A stretch of 64,000 nt of DNA. Origin: Desulfosporosinus meridiei DSM 13257 (GTDB taxonomy: Bacteria > Bacillota > Desulfitobacteriia > Desulfitobacteriales > Desulfitobacteriaceae). The stretch lies in NCBI RefSeq assembly GCF_000231385.2, contig NC_018515.1, forward strand, positions 142,501 to 206,500, written 5' to 3'. Under the pieces are notes generated by a model. That model did not search any database. It had not been told where the DNA came from and was given only the letters and a program-made list of their open reading frames with translations. The position numbers and the translations under genes are program-made. Of this stretch, positions 44,032 through 52,808 are shown in pieces (position 1 is the first letter of the stretch; each line of letters begins with the position of its first letter).

Positions 44032-45408
44032 ATGTTAAGCCAAACGGTTGTTAAGCGGTTGAAGGAAATTGTTGGAGAAAAGAACGTGGTTACGGACAAA
44101 GTTGGCCTGTTGACCTATGGCTATGACGGCACGTTATTATCCGGAGAAGCCCTGGGAGTGGTTTCTCCGACAACAACGGATCAGGTTGTGGAAATCGTCA
44201 AATTGATGAATGAACATAATATTAAACTGGTTCCCCGGGGCGCCGGCACGAATGAGAGCGGCGGAACAATTCCTTCTCAAGAAGCTGTCGTTATTAGCTT
44301 TACTAAAATGACTAAAATTCATGAAATAGATACCGAAAACTTTGTTGCGGTGGTTGAGCCCGGAGTGATCAATTTTGACCTTCAGGTTGAACTGGAAAAG
44401 AAAAAGTTCTATTTTCCTCCCGATCCATCCTCCTTTAAGGCCTCAACCATAGGAGGAAATGTCGGTGAATGCTCCGGTGGACCCAAATGCTTTAAATACG
44501 GGGTTACTCGGGATTATATCTTGGGTCTGGAAGTCGTTCTCCCCAATGGTAAAGTCATTCAAACAGGGGGGCGTAATTTCCAAAGTGAGCCGGGTTATGA
44601 TTTGACTCGCATCATTGTTGGCTCGGAAGGAATTCTGGGTTTGGTCACTAAGGTTTTCGTTCGTATCATACCTATGCCCAGAGCCAAGAAAACCATGCTG
44701 GCTATTTACGACAAGGTTGAAGATGCTTCTCAAACGGTTGCCGATATCGTTGCCGCCGGTATTATTCCGACGACTCTGGAATTAATGGATAATTTGTTGA
44801 TTAATACTACTGAGGACTTTACCCATGCCGGGATTCCCCGTGACGCCGGAGCGGTTCTTATCATTGAGGTAGACGGATATCCGGAAGATATGGACGGACA
44901 AGTCAAGACTATTGGTGAGATCGCCGGTAAAATTGCCAAAGAATTTAAAGTTGCTCAATCGGCAGTTGAAGTGGATCAAATTTGGACCTCAAGGCGCAGT
45001 GCTTTCGGATCTGTAGCTCGCGTTAGACCATCCTATGGTGTTAACGATATTACGGTTCCGAGGAGTAATTTCCCCAGTGCTATTGGAGGAGTTCTTAAAG
45101 TCGCTAAAGATTTCGGCGTGACCATCGGAGTTGTGGCCCATGCCGGTGACGGAAATCTTCACCCCCTAATCCTTTTCGATCAACGGAATAAAGAAGAAAC
45201 CGAAACCGTCCATAAAGCTGAACAGGCGCTCTGTATGATGGCTCTTGACTTGGAAGGTACTATAAGTGGGGAGCACGGAATCGGACTCGTCAAGAAGAAG
45301 TATCTTGATAAGGAGTTTACACCGGCTGCGATGGGAGCCTTTAGAAAGGTTAAGAGAAGCTTTGATCCTACCAATCGCTTTAATCCAGGGAAGATCATAG
45401 ACCTATAA
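44032..45408 (+). CDS. glcD: FAD-linked 2-hydroxyacid dehydrogenase, catalytic subunit (GlcD-like)
   Basis: A 458-residue flavoprotein that should oxidise glycolate or D-lactate. The FAD pyrophosphate segment is VPRGAGTNESGGTIPSQEAV near residue 70, then STIGGNVGECSGGPK near 145. Catalytic and metal-binding motifs HAGDGNLHP near 370 and SGEHGIGLVKKKYL near 410 are intact, in contrast with the preceding paralogue. RBS is GAAGGAGG. Neighbouring malyl-CoA genes favour glycolate as substrate and glyoxylate as product, but D-lactate cannot be excluded. Confidence 0.9.
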   Translation: MLSQTVVKRLKEIVGEKNVVTDKVGLLTYGYDGTLLSGEALGVVSPTTTDQVVEIVKLMNEHNIKLVPRGAGTNESGGTIPSQEAVVISFTKMTKIHEIDTENFVAVVEPGVINFDLQVELEKKKFYFPPDPSSFKASTIGGNVGECSGGPKCFKYGVTRDYILGLEVVLPNGKVIQTGGRNFQSEPGYDLTRIIVGSEGILGLVTKVFVRIIPMPRAKKTMLAIYDKVEDASQTVADIVAAGIIPTTLELMDNLLINTTEDFTHAGIPRDAGAVLIIEVDGYPEDMDGQVKTIGEIAGKIAKEFKVAQSAVEVDQIWTSRRSAFGSVARVRPSYGVNDITVPRSNFPSAIGGVLKVAKDFGVTIGVVAHAGDGNLHPLILFDQRNKEETETVHKAEQALCMMALDLEGTISGEHGIGLVKKKYLDKEFTPAAMGAFRKVKRSFDPTNRFNPGKIIDL

Positions 45409-45746
45409 AGTTACGAGCTGTTTATAGGTATCCAGGCAATTTCGATCAATAAATTAAGAAGACTTATTGGTAGAGGTTTGGACCTTGCCCTAGTGTACAT
45501 TAATCCTAGGGCAGGGCCTCCAAGGCCGGAGTGACAGGAAACTGTACTTTGAGACTGAATTGAAACCAATAAGAAGGACATACTAGACAAAGGTTTTGAG
45601 GGTATATTTTTCTCGCTATAGTTGCAATGACAGATTCCTTAGTCTTATTTGAGTTTCCCTTTATTAAGGGAGAACTTCTAAAACGTAAGCAAATTATGAC
45701 TGAATATTCTTATAATAAAGCGATGGAACGCGAATGGAGGCCAGAT
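45409..45746. other. Spacer with hairpin
   Basis: A GCCCTAG / CTAGGGC hairpin at 45487-45512 without a T-run may end or attenuate the dehydrogenase transcript. The rest holds the upstream region of the cupin gene; a TGAAAC half-site appears near 45560 but not the complete compound operator. Confidence 0.45.
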
Positions 45747-46094
45747 ATGGAAAACAGGGTGTTTAACCTTAAAGATTTAGCCCAATTCGACCCCAATGCC
45801 CCCCAAAAGGTATTGGTTTATCAATCGGATAAAACTTTAGGTGCTATGTGGTGCTTAGAGCCGGGTCAAGAAGTGTTTCTTCATCAACACCCTAATGCCG
45901 ATGATGTATGGGTTTGCCTGGAAGGAGAGTCCGGCCTTTATTTTGCCGGAGAGAGTCAAGAAATCAAGATCAAAAAGGGAATGGCAATCCTAGCTAAGGC
46001 TGGCCAAACACATGGTATGAGAAATACTGGTACAGACCGCTTTGTATTTATTGGAATTGCCGGGCCGGTACCGGTAGAGACGGTTAAACTGTAA
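45747..46094 (+). CDS. Cupin-domain protein
   Basis: A 115-residue single cupin. ATG 45747 follows GGAGG by six bases; the frame extends back to 45627 without support. The metal motif is split in the usual way: PGQEVFLHQHPNADDVWVCL near residue 46, with two His and a later acidic residue, and AKAGQTHGMRNTG near 85 with the C-terminal His. It may bind a small organic acid or act as an isomerase; nothing decides this. It lies between the dehydrogenase and ligase genes of the glycolate cluster. Confidence 0.85.
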   Translation: MENRVFNLKDLAQFDPNAPQKVLVYQSDKTLGAMWCLEPGQEVFLHQHPNADDVWVCLEGESGLYFAGESQEIKIKKGMAILAKAGQTHGMRNTGTDRFVFIGIAGPVPVETVKL

Positions 46095-46129
46095 AAAAAT
46101 ATATTTTCGAAAAATCAGCTAATAATCGG

Positions 46130-46158
46130 TTGACTAATCCGTAAATAAGATAGATAAT
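46130..46158 (+). promoter_or_regulatory. Promoter of the malyl-CoA ligase operon
   Basis: TTGACT (46130-46135), 17-base spacer, GATAAT (46153-46158). The compound operator starts 16 bases downstream, the same offset as in the glcF promoter. Confidence 0.68.
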
Positions 46159-46173
46159 GGTGTTAAGGGAAAA

Positions 46174-46199
46174 TGAAACTGAGTTTCACGATATGAAAC
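46174..46199. promoter_or_regulatory. Compound IclR-type operator, copy 3 (ligase leader)
   Basis: TGAAAC-N3-GTTTCA-N5-TGAAAC; same order, spacing and position as the glcF copy. The following leader to 46427 is about 230 bases with no gene. Confidence 0.72.
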
Positions 46200-46426
46200 A
46201 AAGAGTATTAGTTTTTCCGGTTATATTATTTTAAGATTAATACGATGCTTGGGAAGCAGGATCCTCATAAGGCCCCTCAGACCTTGTGTAAAACTTAATG
46301 GAAGGGAGGGACATTCTCTTTTCATTTGAGTGTATTCAAAATACAAAATGCATGTGTCTAGTAGATCGGCTAACTCTTGAGACAACCTGAATAGTTGCGA
46401 AAATTTCATTATGGAAGTGATAACGT

Positions 46427-47704
46427 ATGGCAAAATTTCTAGAGTTCCAGGGAAAAGAATGGCTTAGAAAATCAGGACTACCAGTACCCCAAGGTCGGGT
46501 AGCGTCCACTCCGGAAGAGGCCAAGAAGATTGCCGAGGAGATAGGCAAAGCCGTTGCAGTCAAAGGCCAAGTACAGGCTGGCGGACGTGGTAAAGCAGGA
46601 ATCGTTAAATTAGTAAATACTCCTGATGAGGCAGCAGCTGCTGCAGCAGAAATTCTTGCTAAAAGCATCGGAGGAAATCCTATTTTACAAGTTCTTGTTG
46701 AGGAAAAACTGGATATCCAAAAAGAGTATTATTGTTCCTTCGTAATCAATGGTGCAAGAGAAGCACGTTCTCCTATGCTAATGTTTAGTGCTGAGGGCGG
46801 AATGGACATTGAAAGCGTTCCCGAAGAATTGCTCTTCAAAATTAACATTGATCCGATTAATGGACTTCAAACTTATGATGCAGTAGATGTATGTGCACGG
46901 GCAGGTATTCCTGCTCAGGATCTAAGTAAGTTTGCCAGTTTTCTATCAAAGCTATCCCAAACCTATAAAAAGTTAGATTGCCAAACCCTGGAGATCAATC
47001 CCTTTGTAATGACAGGCAGCGGTAATTTAGTCTGTGCCGATTGCAAAATGGAGATTGATAACAGCTCAGTTGGACGTCATCCGGAATTCGGCATCAAGAT
47101 TGCCCGGGATCTGCCCGGTGCGCCTACGGAGTTAGACCTTATTGGCTGGAGCATCGAAGAAACCGATGCCCGCGGAACCGGCTTCCTCATGAATATGGGT
47201 TATGACGAAGTAAGTCCCGGTTATATCGGCTATCACCCTATTGGTGGTGGTTCAGCAATGATGGGTTTAGATGCTTTGAATCAGGTAGGCCTTAAACCAG
47301 CCAACTATGCTGACACCAGTGGAAACCCAGTAGGTTCGAAAATTTATCGGGTTGCTAAGTGTGTTCTTTCTCAGCCCAACATTGATGGTTATCTGCTCGG
47401 CGGATTTATGATGGCCAACCAAGAGCAATGGCATCATGCCCATGCTATCGTTAAAGTACTCAGGGAGATTCTACCGACTCAAAAACCAGGGCTGCCATGC
47501 GTATTGCTGCTCTGCGGGAACAGGGAAGATGAATCACTGGAAATTTTAAGAGATGGTCTCGCTGATCTTATGACTCCAGATGGTCCGGGTAAGAGAATCG
47601 AGATTTATGGTAAACAGTATGTAACGGATACGAAATTCATTGGACAAAGACTCTTAGCTCTTAGTCAAGAATACAGAGCTGAAAAAGAATCGCAAGGAAA
47701 GTAG
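46427..47704 (+). CDS. Malate-CoA ligase-type beta subunit (SucC/MtkA family)
   Basis: A 425-residue ATP-grasp subunit of the succinyl-CoA synthetase superfamily. GQVQAGGRGKAGIVKL near residue 46 is the nucleotide-binding strand of the family, and TLEINPFVMTGSGNLVCADC near 191 is the metal-binding EINP motif. The alpha partner lies downstream. Linkage to a CitE/malyl-CoA lyase and malic enzyme rather than to citric-acid-cycle genes suggests that malyl-CoA, not succinyl-CoA, is the substrate. The RBS (GGAAG) is weak. In the direction malyl-CoA to malate it would make ATP. Confidence 0.82.
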   Translation: MAKFLEFQGKEWLRKSGLPVPQGRVASTPEEAKKIAEEIGKAVAVKGQVQAGGRGKAGIVKLVNTPDEAAAAAAEILAKSIGGNPILQVLVEEKLDIQKEYYCSFVINGAREARSPMLMFSAEGGMDIESVPEELLFKINIDPINGLQTYDAVDVCARAGIPAQDLSKFASFLSKLSQTYKKLDCQTLEINPFVMTGSGNLVCADCKMEIDNSSVGRHPEFGIKIARDLPGAPTELDLIGWSIEETDARGTGFLMNMGYDEVSPGYIGYHPIGGGSAMMGLDALNQVGLKPANYADTSGNPVGSKIYRVAKCVLSQPNIDGYLLGGFMMANQEQWHHAHAIVKVLREILPTQKPGLPCVLLLCGNREDESLEILRDGLADLMTPDGPGKRIEIYGKQYVTDTKFIGQRLLALSQEYRAEKESQGK

Positions 47705-47713
47705 GGGAACCTT

Positions 47714-48001
47714 ATGCTGGAATTCGCAGAAAAAAGTCTGACAGTTAAGATCGATACCAGCAAGTGTGATACGTGCGAGACAAAAGCATGTGCCGAGGCG
47801 TGCAAAAAGTATGCTAGAGGATTGCTTGGAATTGACGACAAAGGTAGAGCTTCAGTTGCACATCGCGATGCGGAAGAAGTTTTGCGTCTGGGAACTGAAT
47901 GTTTAGCATGTGAACTCGCTTGTAAGACCAAAGGTAACAATGCCATAACCATTGAGGTTCCGGTTAAAGGTTTGGATGAGTACCTTGCAAAACGTAAATA
48001 G
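47714..48001 (+). CDS. Small seven-cysteine protein inside the ligase operon
   Basis: A 95-residue protein with Cys at 18, 21, 26, 30 and 63, 66, 70. The patterns C-x2-C-x4-C-x3-C and C-x2-C-x3-C resemble iron-sulfur or zinc binding, as in two-cluster ferredoxins with one ligand missing. It sits between the beta- and alpha-subunit genes of the CoA ligase, 10 bases after the former and 70 before the latter, which is unusual for SucCD-type operons. It may be a third subunit, a redox switch or an electron carrier for the dehydrogenase. No function is known to me. Confidence 0.8.
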   Translation: MLEFAEKSLTVKIDTSKCDTCETKACAEACKKYARGLLGIDDKGRASVAHRDAEEVLRLGTECLACELACKTKGNNAITIEVPVKGLDEYLAKRK

Positions 48002-48070
48002 GTTATAGATCTATAGGGTAGATTGTTATTGTGAATATAAACGAAGCAAAATGTTAAATGAGGGATAAAG

Positions 48071-48964
48071 ATGGGCATTTTGATCAATAAGAGTACTAAG
48101 GTCATCGTCCAAGGGATTACGGGCCGCGAAGGATCCGTACGGACAAAGTACATGAAAGAATATGGTACCCAAGTAATTGGCGGAACCAGCCCGGGAAAAG
48201 CTGGAGAGGAAGTTCACGGTATACCGGTTTTTAACACTGTCAAAGAGATCGCCCGTGAGCAAGGGGAAATTGACTTCAGCGTAATTTTTGTGCCGGGGAA
48301 GATTTTGAAAACAGCCGTATTCGAAGCAGTTGATGCCGGAGTTAAAAATATTATTCCTTGCGTTGAAGGCACTCCTATCCACGATATTATGGAGATGATT
48401 GCCTACGCTAAATCTAAAGGGTCAAGGCTTCTTGGGCCTGGATCAATTGGAATTATTACCCCAGGCGAGGCTGTTGTAGGTTGGCTGGGCGGCAACAAAG
48501 AATGGGCCAATAAATTCTTCCAAAGCGGAAATATTGGGGTATTCTCTCGTAGCGGCGGCCAATCAGGGACAATTCCTTGGTTGTTAAGAGAGGGAGGATT
48601 TGGAGTGAGTACCGTAATCCACACAGGCACAGAGCCAGTGTTGGGTACTTCCATGGCAGATTTACTTCCCTTATTTGAGGCAGACCCCGAGACCAAGGGT
48701 GTTGCAGTCTATGCTGAAATCGGAGGCACACAAGAAGAAGAGTGCGCCGAGGTTATAGCAGCTGGGCAATTCACAAAACCTTTCGTAATCTATGTAGCTG
48801 GCGCTTGGGCTCCTGCAGGAATGAGATTCTCCCATGCTTCTAATATCGTAGAGCGTGGACGCGGTTCAGCTAAAAGCAAAATGGAAGCGATTACTAAGGC
48901 CGGGGGATTTGTAGCGGAAACTCCTACAGATATTCCCATCATCTTAAAAGAGAAAATTAAATAG
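48071..48964 (+). CDS. Malate-CoA ligase-type alpha subunit (SucD/MtkB family)
   Basis: A 297-residue CoA-binding and phosphohistidine subunit. VQGITGREGSVRTKYMKEYG near residue 14 is the CoA-binding motif, and the C-terminal MRFSHASNIVERGRG contains the His that would be phosphorylated. GSIGIITPGEAVVGW in the middle matches the family. Length is typical of SucD. Substrate choice as malate follows from the neighbours. The RBS is GAGGGA. Confidence 0.85.
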   Translation: MGILINKSTKVIVQGITGREGSVRTKYMKEYGTQVIGGTSPGKAGEEVHGIPVFNTVKEIAREQGEIDFSVIFVPGKILKTAVFEAVDAGVKNIIPCVEGTPIHDIMEMIAYAKSKGSRLLGPGSIGIITPGEAVVGWLGGNKEWANKFFQSGNIGVFSRSGGQSGTIPWLLREGGFGVSTVIHTGTEPVLGTSMADLLPLFEADPETKGVAVYAEIGGTQEEECAEVIAAGQFTKPFVIYVAGAWAPAGMRFSHASNIVERGRGSAKSKMEAITKAGGFVAETPTDIPIILKEKIK

Positions 48965-49042
48965 TAGAGATTTTTCTTTAAACTTGCTATCCCTAGGGTC
49001 GAACCCTAGAAAATAATAAATAAAAAATAGGGGGTAATTCTA

Positions 49043-49927
49043 ATGACAATTATGAGATCGGTTATGTATATTCCTGGAAACAATCCTAAAATGGTAGCTA
49101 AGGCTCCTGAATTCCCGGCTGATATTGTTACTTTAGACCTTGAGGATTCAGTTCCACCAGCGGAAAAAGAAGCTGCTCGTAAAATTGTTGCAGAAAACCT
49201 CAAATATGCTGCTCAAGGTGGCGCACAAGTATTTGTCCGGATTAATAACTGGGAAACTGAATTAACCAACGATGATTTAGAAGCAATTGTTCATGAAGGG
49301 CTTCATGGAGTAACCTTGGCTAAAACCGGTTGCGCAGCTGATGTACAACGCTTAGATTGGAAATTAGAAGAGCTTGAGCGTCGCCGTGGTTTAGAAGTAG
49401 GCTCGGTTAAGATCTCAATGTTGCTTGAAACTGCTAAAGGTATCATTAATGCTGCAGAATGCTGCTTAGCCAGCCCGCGTAACGTCAATGCAATCTTCGG
49501 TGCTGTTGATTATTGCCGTGATATGCGTGTTAAACTTACCAACGAAGGTGTTGAGCAACAATATGGCCGCGCTCACGTAGCTGTTGCTTGCCGCGCTGCT
49601 AGAATTGTAGCAATCGATGCTCCTTTCGTTGACTTCAAGAATATTGAAGCTTTCGAGAGAAACGTTGCTGAAGGACGCCAAATGGGTTATGAAGGTCGTA
49701 TGATCATTCATCCAGGACAAATTGAGCCTTCCAACCGTATGTACTCCCCAGATCCTGCTGATGTTGAGTGGGCTACCGGTGTTGTTAAAGTCTTCGAAGA
49801 AGAAGGTATCGCTAAAGGTAAAGCTTCCGTTTCTTACAACGGCAAAATGGTTGATACCCCAGTATACTTAAATGCTAAAGATATCTTAGCTGCTCAAGCT
49901 GAGATCGATGCTAAAAACGCTCAGTAA
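49043..49927 (+). CDS. HpcH/HpaI-CitE family malyl-CoA lyase
   Basis: A 294-residue TIM-barrel lyase. Residues expected for the family are visible: RSVMYIPGNN near 5, DLEDSVPPAEK near 33 (metal-binding acidic residue), VRINNW near 63, LLETAKGI near 117 with the metal-binding Glu, GAVDYCRD, and IIHPGQIEPSN near 222. It should join glyoxylate and acetyl-CoA to malyl-CoA, or cleave it. A citryl-CoA or methylmalyl-CoA specificity is possible; the ligase and malic enzyme beside it favour malyl-CoA. RBS GGGGG is strong and codon use suggests high expression. Confidence 0.87.
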   Translation: MTIMRSVMYIPGNNPKMVAKAPEFPADIVTLDLEDSVPPAEKEAARKIVAENLKYAAQGGAQVFVRINNWETELTNDDLEAIVHEGLHGVTLAKTGCAADVQRLDWKLEELERRRGLEVGSVKISMLLETAKGIINAAECCLASPRNVNAIFGAVDYCRDMRVKLTNEGVEQQYGRAHVAVACRAARIVAIDAPFVDFKNIEAFERNVAEGRQMGYEGRMIIHPGQIEPSNRMYSPDPADVEWATGVVKVFEEEGIAKGKASVSYNGKMVDTPVYLNAKDILAAQAEIDAKNAQ

Positions 49928-50036
49928 TAAATTGATGGTTTGTTTGGTTACCTCTTTCTAAAGGGGGTAACCAAACAATTCTTAAAAAGTTATATCCGCT
50001 ACTCGTAAACTAAAAAGGTATGAGAGGGAGATGCAT

Positions 50037-51293
50037 ATGAGTCGCATTAAGAACCTTCGTGAGGAAGCCCTGGCTTTTCATGCAGCGAGACCAGGTAAAC
50101 TCGAAGTAAGAGTAACATGCCCAGCTAGTGACAGAGATGACCTGACGCTCGCCTATTCTCCTGGAGTTGCTGAGCCTGTTAAAGAAATCGGAAAAGATCT
50201 TGAGAACCTTGATATTTATACAAATCATGCTAACTTTGTCAGCATTGTCTCCAACGGAACGGCTATTCTAGGACTTGGAGATCTTGGTGCAGCAGCCTCT
50301 ATGCCTGTTATGGAGGGTAAAGCTCTTCTCTTTAAAACCTTTGGTGATGTGGATGCATTCCCGATTTGTGTTAATACCAAAGATGTTGACAAAATAATTG
50401 AGATCGTCGAATTGACAGCACCTACTTTCGGAGGTGTCAACTTAGAAGATATTAAAGCTCCTGAGTGTTTCCAAATTGAAGAGGGACTCAAAGCCCGTGG
50501 GATTTTTAAAGGACCTATTTTCCATGATGATCAGCACGGAACAGCAGTTGTTACTCTAGCTGGACTCTATAATGCACTTAAAGTTGTCGGCAAGAATATC
50601 GAAGATATTAAAGTCGTGGCCAATGGTGCAGGTGCGGCGGGAATAGCAATCATCAAATTATTGATGAGTGTTGGCCTTAAAAATGTTATCATGTGTGATA
50701 CTAAAGGAGCAATTTACCAAGGCCGTACAGTAGGTATGAACCCTTGGAAAGAACAAATTGCTGCAGCAACTAACCCAGAAAAATATAGCGGAGACCTTGC
50801 GGGAGCGCTGGTAGGTGCTGATGTCTTTATTGGAGTATCGGCAGCAGACGTTCTTAATGAAGAAATGATCAGATCAATGGCCAAAGATCCTATTGTCTTC
50901 TGTCAGGCCAACCCCATTCCTGAGATTTGGCCAATAGAAAGAGCTTTTGAGGCTGGCGCAGCTGTCATTTCTACAGGTCGCTCTGATGTAATAAATCAAA
51001 TTAATAATGTATTAGCCTTCCCTGGTATGTTCCGTGGCGCAATCGATGTCAGAGCAACTGATATTAATGACGCCATGAAGATTGCAGCTGCAAAAGCAAT
51101 TGCTGAGTGCGTCTCTGCGGAAGAGCTCAATGCCAACTTTATTATGCCTAGCACCTTGAATCCTGAAGTAGCTCCGGCTGTTGCTGCCGCAACGGCAAAA
51201 GCTGCTATCGAAAGTGGAATTGCGAGAAATCCTATTGACCCGGCACTCGTAGCTGAAAACCTTAAGAAGAGACTTGCTAATCAATATAAATAA
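50037..51293 (+). CDS. Malic enzyme (oxaloacetate-decarboxylating)
   Basis: A 418-residue enzyme converting malate to pyruvate and CO2 with NAD(P). The N-terminal catalytic part has LAYSPGVAEPVKEI near residue 42, ILGLGDLGAAASMPVMEGKA and FHDDQHGTAVVTLAGLYNAL near 162, with the metal-binding Asp pair. The nucleotide domain begins VVANGAGAAGIAI near 196. ATG 50037 sits eight bases after AGAGGG and is preferred to ATG 50031. The short form lacks a phosphotransacetylase-like tail. It ends the glycolate cluster and is followed by a terminator. Confidence 0.93.
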   Translation: MSRIKNLREEALAFHAARPGKLEVRVTCPASDRDDLTLAYSPGVAEPVKEIGKDLENLDIYTNHANFVSIVSNGTAILGLGDLGAAASMPVMEGKALLFKTFGDVDAFPICVNTKDVDKIIEIVELTAPTFGGVNLEDIKAPECFQIEEGLKARGIFKGPIFHDDQHGTAVVTLAGLYNALKVVGKNIEDIKVVANGAGAAGIAIIKLLMSVGLKNVIMCDTKGAIYQGRTVGMNPWKEQIAAATNPEKYSGDLAGALVGADVFIGVSAADVLNEEMIRSMAKDPIVFCQANPIPEIWPIERAFEAGAAVISTGRSDVINQINNVLAFPGMFRGAIDVRATDINDAMKIAAAKAIAECVSAEELNANFIMPSTLNPEVAPAVAAATAKAAIESGIARNPIDPALVAENLKKRLANQYK

Positions 51294-51311
51294 GAGTTTT
51301 TCTTAAAGTCC

Positions 51312-51342
51312 AAAAAGGGCCCGCAAGGGCCCTTTTTGTTTT
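51312..51342 (+). terminator. Malic enzyme terminator
   Basis: AAAAAGGGCCC / GGGCCCTTTTT with a GCAA tetraloop and a following TGTTTT run, 18 bases after the stop codon. Confidence 0.92.
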
Positions 51343-51519
51343 GCCTAGGGTATTGAATTTGCTGTCGACAGTAATAGCTGGTAAAATTGAGAGATTAACA
51401 ATATGGGGATGAAAATGGGTTCTACGGGCCTTCCTCTGAGGGCTATAGATTTTTCAGAGAAGTAAATACATAAATGAAGGAGTCTGCAAAAATGTATATC
51501 TATAAGGGAGCTAAATACT

Positions 51520-52407
51520 ATGACTGAAAAGGAAAGGAAAACTCGTCTTGAGGTGACTGAGCCGGTAGAGCTGATGAAGTTTCTGATGCTGAAATTTCCT
51601 GAGAAAAGCCGCAAAGATATTAAATCTCTTCTAGCTCATCGTCAGATTTCAGTGGGGTCTGAGATTACATCAAAATTTGACTATCCTCTTCAAGAAGGGC
51701 AACAAGTTGTCGTGAATTGGAACAAGGTGTTGATAGAAAAGCAACCTGAGGGTCTAAATATTGTTCATGAGGATCCATATCTAATAATCATTGAAAAACA
51801 GGCTGGGCTCCTCTCGATTGCTACAGATTCAGAAAAGGAACAAACCGCTTATAGTATCTTAAGCGACCACGTTAAGAAGAGAGATCCGAAAAATAAGATC
51901 TTTGTGCTGCATCGTCTTGATCGAGAGACGAGTGGAGTCATGATGTTTGCCAAAAGTGAAAAGATACAACAAATGATGCAAAAGTCCTGGAAGGAAACGG
52001 TCTTAGAGCGGACTTATGTTGCAGTAGTAGAAGGATCCGTAAACAAGGAAGAAGGCACAATTACTTCTTGGCTTACGGAGAGTAAAGCCTTCATCATGTA
52101 CTCCAGTCGTACTCCTAATGGTGGACAAAAAGCGATAACTCATTACAAAGTCCTTAAGAAAAATAAACATTACTCTTTATTAGAAGTAAATTTAGAAACT
52201 GGGAGAAAAAATCAAATTCGGGTTCATATGAAGGATATCGGACATAGTGTAATTGGCGATAAAAAGTATGGTTCGACAAAACAGCCAATTGCGCGCCTCG
52301 GACTTCATGCCCGGGTGTTAGCCTTCAAACACCCAATTAGTGGAGAAGAGGTTCGTTATGAGGCTAGTATTCCCAAAGAGTTTCTAAACCTGTTCAAATC
52401 CAATTAA
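51520..52407 (+). CDS. RluA-family pseudouridine synthase
   Basis: A 295-residue RNA-modifying enzyme. An N-terminal S4-like part (residues 10-70, SRKDIKSLLAHRQISVGSEI) precedes the catalytic domain, whose active-site Asp lies in LHRLDRETSGVMMFAKSEK near residue 131. LETGRKNQIRVHMKDIGHSV near 222 and GLHARVLAFKHP near 262 complete the RluA signature. The modified rRNA or tRNA site cannot be predicted. RBS is AAGGGAG. It is monocistronic. Confidence 0.93.
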   Translation: MTEKERKTRLEVTEPVELMKFLMLKFPEKSRKDIKSLLAHRQISVGSEITSKFDYPLQEGQQVVVNWNKVLIEKQPEGLNIVHEDPYLIIIEKQAGLLSIATDSEKEQTAYSILSDHVKKRDPKNKIFVLHRLDRETSGVMMFAKSEKIQQMMQKSWKETVLERTYVAVVEGSVNKEEGTITSWLTESKAFIMYSSRTPNGGQKAITHYKVLKKNKHYSLLEVNLETGRKNQIRVHMKDIGHSVIGDKKYGSTKQPIARLGLHARVLAFKHPISGEEVRYEASIPKEFLNLFKSN

Positions 52408-52450
52408 AAAAAGCTGCCATCTGTTCCCCTCAAATTGAGGTCAGTGGCAG
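52405..52450 (-). terminator. Terminator of the 36-codon reverse ORF
   Basis: On the reverse strand CTGCCA-CTG...CAG-TGGCAG arms with an inner CCTC/GAGG pair are followed by CTTTTTTT. It lies 130 bases after the ORF at 52580-52690. The spacer 52451-52575 otherwise shows nothing. Confidence 0.7.
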
Positions 52451-52579
52451 TGTTACAGAAAATATCTGCTTATCCTCAGAAGGGTTTAAACCATAGTTAG
52501 TAGATGTGTAAACACCGCCTGAAGACCTTGTTTCATATTTGCTGAAGGAGTGCTTGGGCTGGATGGAAATTAAGCCAGT

Positions 52580-52690
52580 TTAAACACGTTCTTTTGATAC
52601 GTCTTTCCCAATTTTATCAGAGTCATGAGGAAAAGGGATTTTCTCGGTATTATCAGGTTTTCGAGATTTATCATTGGTCTTCTTTGCCAT
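52580..52690 (-). CDS. Small hydrophilic protein (36 aa), unknown
   Basis: ATG 52690 follows AAGGAGG by nine bases, a strong ribosome-binding site, and opens 36 codons starting MAKKTNDKSRKPDNTEKIPF and ending GKDVSKERV. The peptide is highly charged, with no Cys or membrane segment. A terminator follows on the same strand. It resembles in composition the 45-codon ORF at 8790-8927 (basic start, central Pro, closing SKE motif). Function unknown; a small spore-associated protein is one possibility. Confidence 0.6.
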   Translation of the reverse strand: MAKKTNDKSRKPDNTEKIPFPHDSDKIGKDVSKERV

Positions 52691-52808
52691 TATAAGCAGC
52701 CTCCTTTAATAAGTATCAAAGGTAGATTCCCCTAATTCCTCAATAACATGCATAGCATGAAGGGAGATGAGTTAAATAGGAATTAGGTTAGATCGTGAAA
52801 AAGCTACT

